A stretch of 64,000 nucleotides of DNA, from NCBI GenBank assembly GCA_007844125.1, contig CM017569.1, positions 6,314,964 to 6,378,963 on the forward strand. The letters run 5' to 3'. A program made the translations under genes and the position numbers. Shown here piece by piece: positions 36,401-47,700 of this stretch (its first letter is position 1; each line of letters starts with the position of its first letter). This DNA comes from Sinonovacula constricta (lineage: Eukaryota; Mollusca; Bivalvia; Cardiida; Solecurtidae). The notes under the pieces were generated by a model, which saw only the letters and a program-made list of their open reading frames with translations, did not search any database and had not been told where the DNA came from.

Positions 36401-36692
36401 CAGTATGACAAATATTTTATTGAAACAAATATATTATAGGACCTCTATAATGGAACATTATTCAATAAGAACAGACATTACTAATAAAAGGGACGTCCAG
36501 CCACAATAACTAGAAAAATAAGAGCTGTATTTCATACAGTATACAGATATATAATGCAAAATATTAAAATATTAAAATATTTAACTGTTAACTGATTATT
36601 GATAATGACTACTCACGATCTCTCAGCAAAAATCCCTCTGACAGTGCAATTATAGCACTAAATGTGCAAAATACAGCTAGGCGCGCATCCAT
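27402..36692 (-). CDS. Secreted six-cysteine protein, paralog B (unrecognised family)
   Basis: Exons in transcript order are 36692-36617, 35978-35955, 34646-34539, 33729-33632, 31474-31360, 30374-30204, 28810-28647 and 27500-27402 (stop TGA). Lengths are 76, 24, 108, 98, 115, 171, 164 and 99, giving 284 aa. Every length except exon 4 matches paralog A, as do all phases. A signal peptide (about residues 1-20) is followed by the six conserved cysteines and the NGT sequon. Conserved blocks include LGERYWKGNDLAIILIFDP, GYIAGIQAG, GLWLQNGTNP and LGTLTTLHIYLTD. The last exon is 21/32 identical to that of A by hand count. Exon 4 uses a shifted acceptor (see 33632-33734). The pair is a tandem duplication in the same orientation. 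I do not recognise the family. Confidence 0.87.
29560..29670 (+). mobile_element. SINE family A fragment
   Basis: GTGTGACTATG, TCAAGTGTTCA, GTCACAGTGAAGGCAGCACA and ATCTGCTTCA match the 3' half of the copy at 19359-19640. The head is missing. It is in intron 6 of paralog B. Confidence 0.55.
31508..32887. repeat. GT-rich minisatellite (GTGTGCGTGGGATGGG family)
   Basis: Roughly 1.4 kb of variants of GTGTGCGTGGGATGGG, mixed with GTGTGTGTGGGATGTG. Longer segments recur about 570 bp apart: the GAGCGTTGAAGGGTGTG marker at about 31810 and 32385, and the GGGATGGTGGTGGGGTG marker at about 32137 and 32692. This points to segmental duplication within the array. It lies in intron 4 of paralog B, about 35 bp from the exon 5 acceptor. 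Strand asymmetry is extreme (G-rich plus strand). The 479-488-codon minus-strand frames are translated repeat (His/Thr/Pro) and are not genes. Confidence 0.95.
33632..33734 (-). other. Exon 4 of paralog B with shifted acceptor
   Basis: Compared with exon 4 of A (14473-14573), B has four T instead of three near the start of the exon (TTTT on the minus strand, 33720-33723). From the equivalent acceptor (exon start 33733) the extra base would shift the frame into an early TGA. A second AG four bases further in (exon start 33729) restores the frame, giving STIFLGERYWKG. This acceptor is inferred from reading frame alone. Confidence 0.7.
34215..34455 (-). mobile_element. SINE family B copy
   Basis: Read on the minus strand, a tRNA-like head (GGTTCGAGCGCC-like B box near 34370) leads to the family body (GGTTCTACCTAGACA, ATTTGTCTGGGGTTT, AAAAGCTGGACGTC, ATGGTCATAATTATG). 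It lies in intron 3 of paralog B, about 85 bp from exon 3. Confidence 0.75.
35955..35978 (-). other. 24-nt micro-exon of paralog B
   Basis: CTTTCAG precedes and GTAGGT follows 24 nt coding SNWNGLK with split codons at both ends. It has the same length and phase as the micro-exon of A at 18308-18331. Confidence 0.85.
36115..36320 (+). mobile_element. SINE-like family C, single-unit copy
   Basis: A tRNA-like start (CATGGTCTAGTGG) is followed by GATGTTAGTTCTTGAGCAAG, and further on by CAGTGAGATTAATATAAGTT and CTTTTCCCAATCAACTGCTT. The same order of blocks flanks and composes the 47-bp array at 55360-56330, so this appears to be the unamplified form of that element. Confidence 0.55.
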
Positions 36693-36737
36693 CGTGAATT
36701 CTGGCCGAAATAATGGGCAGGAACAACAGACCGTTTT

Positions 36738-36749
36738 AATATATATATG
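36738..36749 (-). promoter_or_regulatory. Possible TATA box of paralog B
   Basis: An ATATATATATTAAAA stretch on the minus strand lies about 48-57 bp upstream of the start codon, which would leave a short 5' leader. Position and composition are the only evidence. Confidence 0.35.
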
Positions 36750-37175
36750 TGGGGGTCAGTTTTTTTCCCCTTCTATTTTGACAAATTTGCATACTCGACA
36801 CAAAAAAAAATAGAACTGAAGGCTTGAATAACCCGTAAACTAGAACAATTTCTGCTCGGAATAAGTTCGTTTTGCCATCGAATGGTTTCGGGAATTTCCG
36901 CTTTATGGCTATTTACCAGATACATTCCGAAAATAAATGGCGGGCATTACCGAGCAGGTGCAAAATTATAAGGACTCGAAACTGCAACAATCTAAAACCG
37001 CTATGTTGAAATGAGGTTACTTAAATTGTTTTGTTACTAAGATTGTTGGTTCAAAGTCCGTAGAGAGTATCAGCGCGTGCATGTTCTAATTTTAAAACAA
37101 GGTTATTGTTAGGCTACTTATGATAGTACAAGTTCAAGAGGAATAACAACCTCATCGTAGCTGTCGGTATCATTT

Positions 37176-37236
<61 letters not shown>
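37176..37236. repeat. (ATC)n microsatellite
   Basis: About 20 perfect ATC triplets, followed by about 150 bp of imperfect CATCAT/CACCAC repeats. The His-rich frame at 37240-37509 is this tract. Confidence 0.95.
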
Positions 37237-37237
<1 letters not shown>

Positions 37238-37978
37238 CAGTGGCCGTCGTCGTCGTCATCATAATCACCATCATCAGCAGCACGCAACATCATCACCACC
37301 ACCACCTCCACCATCATAATGATCATCATCAAATAAGAAACACAATCATCAGCATCATCATATCGTCCTCCTCACCATCATATCGTCCACATTCATATAT
37401 ACCAAACACCATTATTCGAAAGTTTGAGAAAATGAATCACGCCCTCTTCAGTGGCTTGTTTTTCATGTTATTGTTACTGGGTCTATGGTTTTTTCCCCTT
37501 CTTTTATGACCTATTATTTCTTTGTTTTCGATGTGCGTTGGCTCAAGAAGTAAAGCCGTACAAAAATTAGTCGAAACAAACGTGAGCTTGGATACGCCTT
37601 ATTTACACTAATTCACCAAATCACTTAGTAAAAAAAAGGTTTAACAATGTTCGTATTTGCGTCACTTCTCTGTTGTCTAGATCTATACATTGTACGCGGA
37701 GACTGGTGACAGTTAGGACACAGTGTACGTTATTTTTTTGTAAATCATTGAGCACTGCCATTTTGCATGATTAATAAGACAACTTAAATTAAACGCCTAC
37801 ACAATATGTAGGCGATGTAGAGACACGCGTTCCTAGCCGTTTGTGTGTTTCAGAATACTGTTTAAGTTATCTATTTTAACCCCTTGAACATGTCTTATTT
37901 TTAAGCTAAATATTAACACATAACACGTCAAATTTGATAAATGCATAGAGACGTCCAACTGATTAGAAAACAACAATC

Positions 37979-38155
<177 letters not shown>

Positions 38156-38179
38156 CGTGTTTATTGTTGTTGTTGTTGT

Positions 38180-38346
<167 letters not shown>

Positions 38347-38609
38347 TGTTGTGGTTAATTTAAAACGCGGTGTAAGTCTCACAGAAGTGACTGTTGCCTC
38401 AGTCGACAGTTTTAAATTCTACAATTTGTATTTTATGTAGATTTTTACTACTTACTATAGACTTAATACTATTTAACAAAGAAGTCTAAATCCATCCATG
38501 TGTATGTTACGTAAATGTTTTCGTTTCCCCTTGTTATTGTAGATTTATTGTTGATCTATCCGCAGATTTTTAAGGCAATCATTGTAATTACTTCACAAAT
38601 CACAATTCG

Positions 38610-38761
38610 AAACCAAGAGAACCGGCACAACTAAATTTGCACCGCACACTAGAATTACGACGACCATTTCCGTTTCCGGTTTACGACGATAAAAATATTC
38701 GTTTAATGTTTATTTTGTGTAATTATTGAAATAGGCTTAATTGCTTGGTTATAACCAGAAG
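38610..38761 (+). promoter_or_regulatory. Likely CACUL1 promoter/5' UTR region
   Basis: A relatively GC-richer patch just before the first coding exon, with no TATA box. CATTTCCGTTTCCGG contains ETS-type TTCCG cores, and the start codon lies in AGAAGATGG, which resembles a YY1/initiator context. No transcription start can be fixed from sequence. Confidence 0.35.
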
Positions 38762-41700
38762 ATGGACGAGCCTATGGAAGAAGCATGTGAAGCAGACTCT
38801 ACTCAACCGGATGCAGAAGCTGACACTCCCAAAAAGCATAATACAAACCCTTTACTTCGTCCTGGTAGTATGGGTACGCTATGCATTTGATGAATTTGGA
38901 AACGACTAGATATTTTTAGTTTACTCAAGATGCTTTTATGTTTGTGTTTTTATTTCCTGTAGACTTATTAAAAATGTTGGCTCCGTTAAAATACAAAATG
39001 GTCGAAGTGCCTACTTTCATTTTCTTTATTTTTTTATTTATTTTTCTGTAATAAGGAGGTGTATCTACTCGAATCCTAGACTTTTTGACCCCAAGACTTT
39101 TCGACCCCAAAAATATTGAGACTATTCGACCCCAAAGACAAATCGACCCCAAGACAAATCGACCCCAAGATTTATTAAGTTTCGATTAGTATAAGTAAGA
39201 ACGGTTTAAAATAAAAGGAATGTATCTGTCCATTTCATTTATATATATATATATTAATATATATTACATACACAAATACATAATAACACGTTTTATCACA
39301 TTATCAATTCCCTGTTAAAATACTATAGCCGAGTATAATTTACACCAGTAATGCCTAATGTCAATTGTTTATTCACTTTTAATTACAATATATATTCCCA
39401 ATTTTCAAAAGAAATTCCTCTGCTGAGACTTCATTTGAATCGTAACTGGTCCCATAGGTCACTAATTTTGCCGTCCATTCTTGAATACCAGTGCACGTCT
39501 GTGACGTCCTAGAGCGGCATCCGAAACAAGTTGGTACTGTAGGTTGACCAACTTGGCCTCGCGAAGGAGAAGTGGTAGTACACATACAACTTCAGGCTTG
39601 GTTTGCCCGCCTTGGACATTTAGCCTTCGATGCCATCTTGAAAATAGGAACATATAATGTTCCTTACTTACCTTTTCCTTGCCATCTCTCTGCAAAAATT
39701 GTACAATAAACATTTTTGCTTAAGGCAATTTATGCTTGTTCTATTTAAGAAATCAAGTAGCAAGTTTACGTGTTGTTCGTTTGCAATGTTACATGTGAGC
39801 ATTAGATACGGTATTTCCGATAGGTTTAATGTCTATAAAAGTCCTGATACCTTTTATGACTATAAAAGTTACCTTTTTGATGTATGAGAAACCATCAGAG
39901 GCGTGTAGTGCCCTCCTCTATCACCTCGAACAATACTTCAGTTTCATCTTCTAAGATCGTGTTGGTCAGACATGGACCCTGAATGGACTGGTCTTGGATA
40001 ATAGCAGTGTCTGTGGGACCCTCACATGTGACGTCGAAAATGGAGTCTTCTGGAGGGACTTGGTACACTGACGTCTTGTTGACTAACTGTAGAACCTACA
40101 CTGTAATCCAAGTTAAAGGTTACCCCATGAATCCCGGATGACTGAAATAACAATTTCACGTAAATAATAAACAAATTTAACACATCAAAAAGCTAAAGCA
40201 ATTTGCACAATTCACTTTTTGACAGTTACTTATAAAATCTTATATTTAAAATACGAACTGTTTATTCTTTAGTCAGTTAATTCTAGAACTATCATTCAAG
40301 TAATCTCACATACCGATGTGGTTGTTCGAGGCAACGCATCGGATAAATGTTAGCAAATGACTTCAAACATTTTCATTTATAAATCTTACCTGTACCAATG
40401 TGGAATGCATCTGGCTGACGGATGAAGTATCCAACACGGCGGCTGAAATATCAAGATCGAGCTCAGTGGTATCCATCTCGTTTGTATTCAGTTCAGCATT
40501 TTGGACATTCTTACTGGAACGACAGGATAAAATTGATAATAATTATCCGCTTGCGTGCCTTCAGGTAGTCTTCACGTGATATACCTTAAAATTTTAAAAA
40601 TAAAGAAAATTCACGTATAGTATTAAATAATTACGTATGTATTACAATAAGTGATTCAAAAAATCTATACATCGTATATTTACTTTAGAAATATCAAATC
40701 CTCCTTAATTGTATTTAACTCGAAGAAATATAGAAAATAGCGTCATGAGTTGTTTTTTTCAAAACATACAATGTTCATCGCCAAAATCAAAAATATATAT
40801 TTATTCCACTAAATACAATACGATATTCTTTGAGTGTTGTCATTAACCAGAGATCAATCAAGTATAACAATAGACAACTTTACACATACTTAATTCAATG
40901 TAATAAACAGGAGATGAAACAACTAAGGGTTAAAATACGATATCATCGTTAATCAACGGATTAGTGACACGTGCCAAGTAAGATCACAGACACGCGCCGA
41001 GTAATAGAAGCTTTAAGCAGCCTTTAATTACATCAAATTACCGCTTTATCCTTTACATTAATCAATCAAAGTCGCTAACTGAAAGAAATTAATTGCATCA
41101 ATCGTTTGATGTAACAAACAATATCTGATACAAATAAAAAAAAATTAGTGTTGATATATTTCTGTTCAAAGGTTAAAATCCTAATTAATTACTGTTTTCA
41201 CAGTTTCTCGCTCGCTTTTGTTAATTTGTTAACAAAGTCAAAAACAAATTCAAATATTAAGTTGAACTGACTCCTTTGATCTCTGAAAAAAATGTTTTGT
41301 TGAATAATATGTTTTATATGTATATATTACATTATATATATATTTAAAAAAACTGGTGTCGAAAAGTCTTAGACCTGGGGTCGAAAAGTCTTGGGGTCGA
41401 AATGTCTCGTAAATATGGCTGGGGTCGAAATGTCTTGGGGTCGAGAAAGTCCAGCTCCCTATCTACTCATACCAGCTAAATAGTGGTCAGAACACTGTTT
41501 TCTTTGTAGATCACAATAAACTTAAATGAAGCTTTTAAGTAGGTCAAATAGCCATTGTTGTTATTGTTAATAGCTATTACATTTTCTGATGGCTTGATAC
41601 TTTTCTGCCAGAATTATAACAGAGTAACAATGTGAAGTATAATTCTTTAGCTATGCTATTTGTCTGTGCCATGTGGTCATTGTCAGGCTAATCATTAACT

Positions 41701-44700
41701 TATGCCAAATAAATATTTTAAAACTAAATCACTTGCCTGTTCACAATTATATTTTCCCAAATTTCTAATGTTATCACATAGACTTAAGTTATATCTGTAA
41801 AATATTTGCTAATTTTACATTAAATGCTCTCTTTATACAGATGTTATAAAAAGTTGCAATAAAATGTTTTTTTCAATGAACCTTATTCAAAGCCAGTTTT
41901 CTTTAATCTTTGATCTTGAAAGTATCCCACTGCAGGAATACATACTATACCAGTTAGTCCTTAGTTTCAGTTGATGTTTGGCTCCAAAACATTATTGAGT
42001 GTAGTTAGTATACTCTTCCTAGAGATGTCTGCTCAGGTTACTCGATACTTGGTAGAGCACTTGGCTCTGAGGCAGGAGGTCACAGGTTAAAATCTCAGCC
42101 GTGGGGTAAAAAAATGTTGTGTTCTCCTCAGTTTACATTTGTTAAAGAAATAAAATAATAAAACTCCCCCCAAAAAGAAAACAGGAAAACAACAGTGTTG
42201 AAAAAAGTATAATGAAGCATTTTTTGTTTGAAGTAATAAGAAGAACTAAGTTCTGATTTGGGCAGATATAAGTCAGAAGTAAACACTTAACATAGTTATC
42301 CATTAATAGCAGATGGGTACCTTCAAGCACATTGTTTTCACATTAGTGACGACTACCTAGGCAAACGAAGTGTATTTCCCACTATCAAAATGTCAATATT
42401 TTTCTTTAAGCACAGACAGCCCATGAATTTATTTTATTTTAACGAAAACACTTTAATGAGCTGAATACAAAAATGCATTTTAATACGAATATTGCAAGAA
42501 TATCATGGTGGTTGAAATCATCTCATACAGTGGTTCACATAGTTTTTAAATCATCCTCGCTCAAGTAGAACGTTCACACTGTCCAAGTACCTTTTCACTT
42601 GACTTCTTTACAAAACTGTCTTGCTACTTTCAAATTTGAAAATCGGGTATGCATCAAGTAGCATAATTTACTCATATTTACATTTCCCTATTTATTGCAA
42701 GGAACATTATTATGACAATATGTGGTGATTCAAGTGACTGTAATGAGTTATGGCAATAAATCAATATACAGTCAGTCTGAAAGATATTTAATACCACACA
42801 GTTTCATACAAGATACATGTAACATATCACATTTCATTGTCATGGATAACCATAAAAATATGCAGCCCCAGCATTTAGGTCAACAAGTCTTGGATTTTGA
42901 CTCAAAATCTTCTCCTTATGTCCACTACTTTGAAAGTGGAGTTGGAAAGATTAAAGAGAAGTGATCAATCCTACACAGAAATTATGTACAGCAGTTTATC
43001 TACACTGGTTCTTATTGCCTCAAATTTGAATACAGATACTATTACTAAGCAGTGAATACCACAGTGTTTGTGGTGCTAAATGGCTAAGCTTGACTTAAAA
43101 GTCTGTAGAGGTATGTAGAACTTGGGGTGGTCTTTTGAAAAAGACTGTTTTGTGTGTGAGTGGGGAAAAAAAGATATAAAAATGTTGCTAAAAGCATAAG
43201 CAGTATGATGAGCAACAAATTTGCCTTAAACTTCCTTAAATATGGATAAAAGTAATCTACAATGATAAAAGATTGTTCTAGTAGAACTGAAACTGCAGTT
43301 TTGTTCACTTATTGCCAATGAGGTGCTGTGTTGAAAGAAGACTATTTCAGATGATGTTAAAAGCTGACAGTACTGTCTTTTGAAATACATTTACAACTTC
43401 ATTGAGGTCACATTAAACACTTGATGTGTGCTATCATGTTTGACATTTTCTAACTAAATTACTAAATTTGTTATTGTTGTGTGTAAATCTTTTAATATTT
43501 TGCAGGCATACTAAATTGTATTTATTTGTATAATAATAATAATAAATACAAGGAATAACAGTGTTGATTTTATAAACTTTGTCCCCACTATTATGGCCAT
43601 CCCTTAATTCTTCCTTTTGGCTTTGATACAAAAAGGTATTTTGGATTGTCTACTATTATTCTAGTCTTTTGCCCTATGTTTTTGTATTTTCAATTGTTTT
43701 GTCGATTATCAAGGGTTGCGACTGCTGTATGAATATTTATTTTTTTATAATAGGAGTTATCTCCCATTTCTATGCACACCTGGTAAAATTTAACTAAATA
43801 TTGACATAAGTATTCACATGTTCATATATTCCGAAGCTCAGCATCCTTTCCACATATATTCTATAGCTTATCATCCTTTCCAACAATGCCACCACAATCA
43901 TCATCACTACCACCACCTCTAACATGGTAACAGCTCTCAATCCCCAGTTTTTCTTGCCATTTCAGTGATGATGACCATCACAGTGGAGGACTATGAGACC
44001 CAATACTGGCCAAAGCTGGAACAAGCCATTGGTCAGCTTCTCACCATGCCACCTGGACAGTACATACCTATATCATATGAACAAATGTACAGGTGGGCTG
44101 ACACACTTTTAGATATAGTCCAAAAATGTGTTTGATTTATTGAATTGCGGCTTAACATTTGTTATTGGGAATACTTTAGTATTTTTGTTACATTTATTAT
44201 TATAAACAAGTATTTTGATTTATCTGATAAGCCACACATATCAGGTTATTTGCTTAATTAATCTGTCAGGCCTGATTTCTAACAGATTTTCCTCATAATT
44301 ATTATATTCTGTAGAGGTGTCTGAGGGTTGAAACCCCAATATTCACATACCTCTAATGCTATGAAGGAACATGTCAAGGCAATGTAAGATGTAAAATAGC
44401 CCTCTAATAGACACATTTATACAGCATGTCACACCTGAACAACTTGGTGCACCATATTGTTTTTTGATTGTCCATAATCTTCACCAGCACATGTAAAGCA
44501 CATTCGGCCTGTCTTTCGCAATTTTAGTTAAACATGCCTAGATAATATTATGTAAATTATGAAGCATTAGTGATGTTATTCCAGATTAAATGCATATTAT
44601 ATATGAGCAAATGGGATAAAACTAGCCACATTAGACAGAGGTTAAATAAATTAACCATCCAATCTTGATACAAAAAATAATCAATAAACTGACCAAAAAA

Positions 44701-47700
44701 ATTAAATTGTTGGACGAATTAAACCCAAATCCTACCTGTAAGGCACTGCTATATACACATGCTCAGCCATCATTGTGTCATAAATCAATCTTGTGAGACA
44801 TACATAAATATGTTGTATGTTCTGTAAATTAGGATTGGAATTAAAAGCAAAGCATGGGATAATGAATATATGTATATTTATTGTTACAAATATGTTTATT
44901 ACAACAGAAGAATAAAAAAATCATGTGATATGATACAATAGACAGTAGATATATATGTTTGCTAGTTACCATGCCATCATAACGCAGACAATGAAGTGTA
45001 TCATAGTTGTCTGACAAAGGTACATATACCCTCTCAATATTTTGAAAATGGCATTGGCTGACTTATCTTAGAACTCATGGATGGATTATTATCTTTATTT
45101 CGAATCTGATCTATTTATATCTTAAAACAATTTACTCAATGTCATGTCAAACTAAAGCGGAGAACAAAACAAGCTTGATGTTTGTCACTAAATTTGATCA
45201 TTGTTTCTCTCAAGATTATAGGAGTTTTATGCCAGAGCTGTGATTACACCCACATGTTTGAAAACACCCTGATACTTGTCCACATTGATAAAATTGTGAC
45301 CTTATCAAGTAGTTAATTGATTCAGGGGACTATTACATCTATTGGACATCTGATCACCGCAATCCAATGTATTGTTATAGGTCTTATATATAATATATAG
45401 ACAGTGATGGGACTGGGCAGTAAATTTGTTAAACTACAATAAATAAATTGCATTTCGACTTCATCTGTAATTTTATGCTTCTATCAGTGTAGTATTAAGC
45501 ATAATTTAAAAAAGTGGAACCATTGTTATAACCATATCATCAGGGCTAGCTTCAGTTAGTAAGGTCCTTTTCTCATGGACAATATGATGAGGGGAACCTA
45601 TTTTAAATGGGATTTTTTTTCATTTCATTAGTCCTTTTCTACCTCAACCTCATCATCACTAACAATTTTTGCTGTCTGATTTTCTGAATCTGCATTCTCT
45701 GGACTGGAGCCCAAGTCTTTTTGTCTACACATATACAGTCCAAAATGTCCATTCTTAAACACACAGAATCTGCTAAATGGTACACTTTAGAGGCATTGTT
45801 TAATTGACATATCGGCCATTGCTGTGATATAAATAAGTCTTTGATGCAATATTATAATGAAATTACTGAATTTAAAGAATGAATTTAAAATTTTAAGCAA
45901 AAGATAATTATAATATTTGGGTGATTACTTTTTAAATGCATCTGCATTACTCATAACACTAAGTAACAAAATAAAACTATGCAATACTGCATTGGTAGAT
46001 GAGTGACAGAGCATGAATTGTCTAGACATTATACAGGTAATGTAGCTGTGCCAGACCTGGTGGCACAATCTGTGGACCATCTGCTGCAAGTACAAGAGGC
46101 CCTGGTTAGATCCAGGGCTGAGACATACCAAAGTTGTATTGGTATTGCTCCCTTGCTAAAGATCAAGTAAATATAAGGATAAATCCACAACTGGTTTGCC
46201 CAGTGTCATGACAATTAGACAGGGTGTGGTATCATGCCAGATGTTCACAGCACATTGCAGTAGAGGCAGCATTTTATCTGCTTCAAGTGGACATCATCTC
46301 CAAATAACTTGCTGAAAACTTGCTGCCTCACATTCGTATCTGTAAAACTGTGACCCAATTATTATTAAGTACATACATGTACAGGTAATTGTTTCAAGAG
46401 ACTCAGCATTTTTTAAATTATCTTGATTTCTCGAATCCTGTTGCATTTATTGAGAATCTAAAAGAAGAATGAAGGGATGAGTGGGTATCAGTTTGTAGCC
46501 CTCAAATTTGTTAAGATGCAATCTGAAAGATGATGATGCAACTGTACGTCTCATTTTTTGTCACTTTATGATCCAAAAAAGGGTTCCTCCAAACACATGG
46601 GCGGGCTGCATATTAATTTCTGAGCAGTTGCCATAACACTATTTCAAGATGCCTGTAATAGCGACAAACATTGTCTAAGTGCCATTATAACACTTTACTA
46701 GTCAAACCGTGTAGACCTCATGTAGAAGTAGTGAGCTGTCTGTTTAAAATTTGCTCATTTTGGTGCAATATTCGCAGTCGTAGTTCAGAGATTTGATTTT
46801 AAAAAAAAAGAAGATTTATTTGTTTGTTTTTGTAGAAATGCCTTACATTGATACAATACAAACACAGCTGTGAATGATCAATCAAAGCCATCACTTTCTG
46901 TTACTTTTACATGAAGTTTTTACAAAGAATTAAGTAATGGTTATTGACAAATGCAACAGTAAATGTGCTAAAAAGTCCAACAGAAATATAAAATGGAAAC
47001 ATGATGAGATTATGTACCAACTAAAATTCTCATATTCAAGCTATTAACTTCTCAACTTGTTGACAAGATGGTATGATTTTGCCATTGATTTCTATCAGTG
47101 TTGTAAAATGATGTTCGTCTGTAAGCTGTAAAGTCAATCACGTTTCCCATACTGCTTTATAAGCCTCCCATAAAACTACATCAAACCTGGATCCAGTGTG
47201 TAATTGATTTTACAAAATTGAATTTCATAGTCGTTAACATGTTAAAGTACACAAATTCGTATGGTGACAGCATTATAAATTTGTTAGTTATGGTGTTAAT
47301 ATAATTTGCTACAACATCATTATGGCCATATTGGTGACGTTCAGCTATAACAACTCATGGAAAACACCTGACGAACGTCTGGGCAGAACCACCAGCACTC
47401 TACAGATCACAGGATTGGGGAAGGTTTAAAAAAATATTTGGCCTTTTTTATTTTATGCCATACAGTGTAGAAACTCATTGCCATCTTTTCCTCCGGGCTG
47501 CTTGATCAGAACTGGGCTAAAAAATGTTGATCCAGTTAATTTACCTTCTACTGCTAGCTGTCGCATCAGAATCTGCACCATTGGCTGATGATTCTCTGGG
47601 AAAATGTCTTGTATCAGATGCATGTACATGTAGTTGTAAGAAAATAATTGTATTTAAGTACAGACTGTCAAGGACTGGAGGTTAAGGGCTAATTAAATGC

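Noticed and set aside
12103..36692. Naming the A/B pair as shell-matrix proteins
   Set aside because: Only proximity to an MSP130-like gene and secretion suggest it. No sequence motif supports the name.
37176..37509. His-rich 89-codon frame
   Set aside because: It is the ATC/CAT microsatellite and its imperfect continuation.
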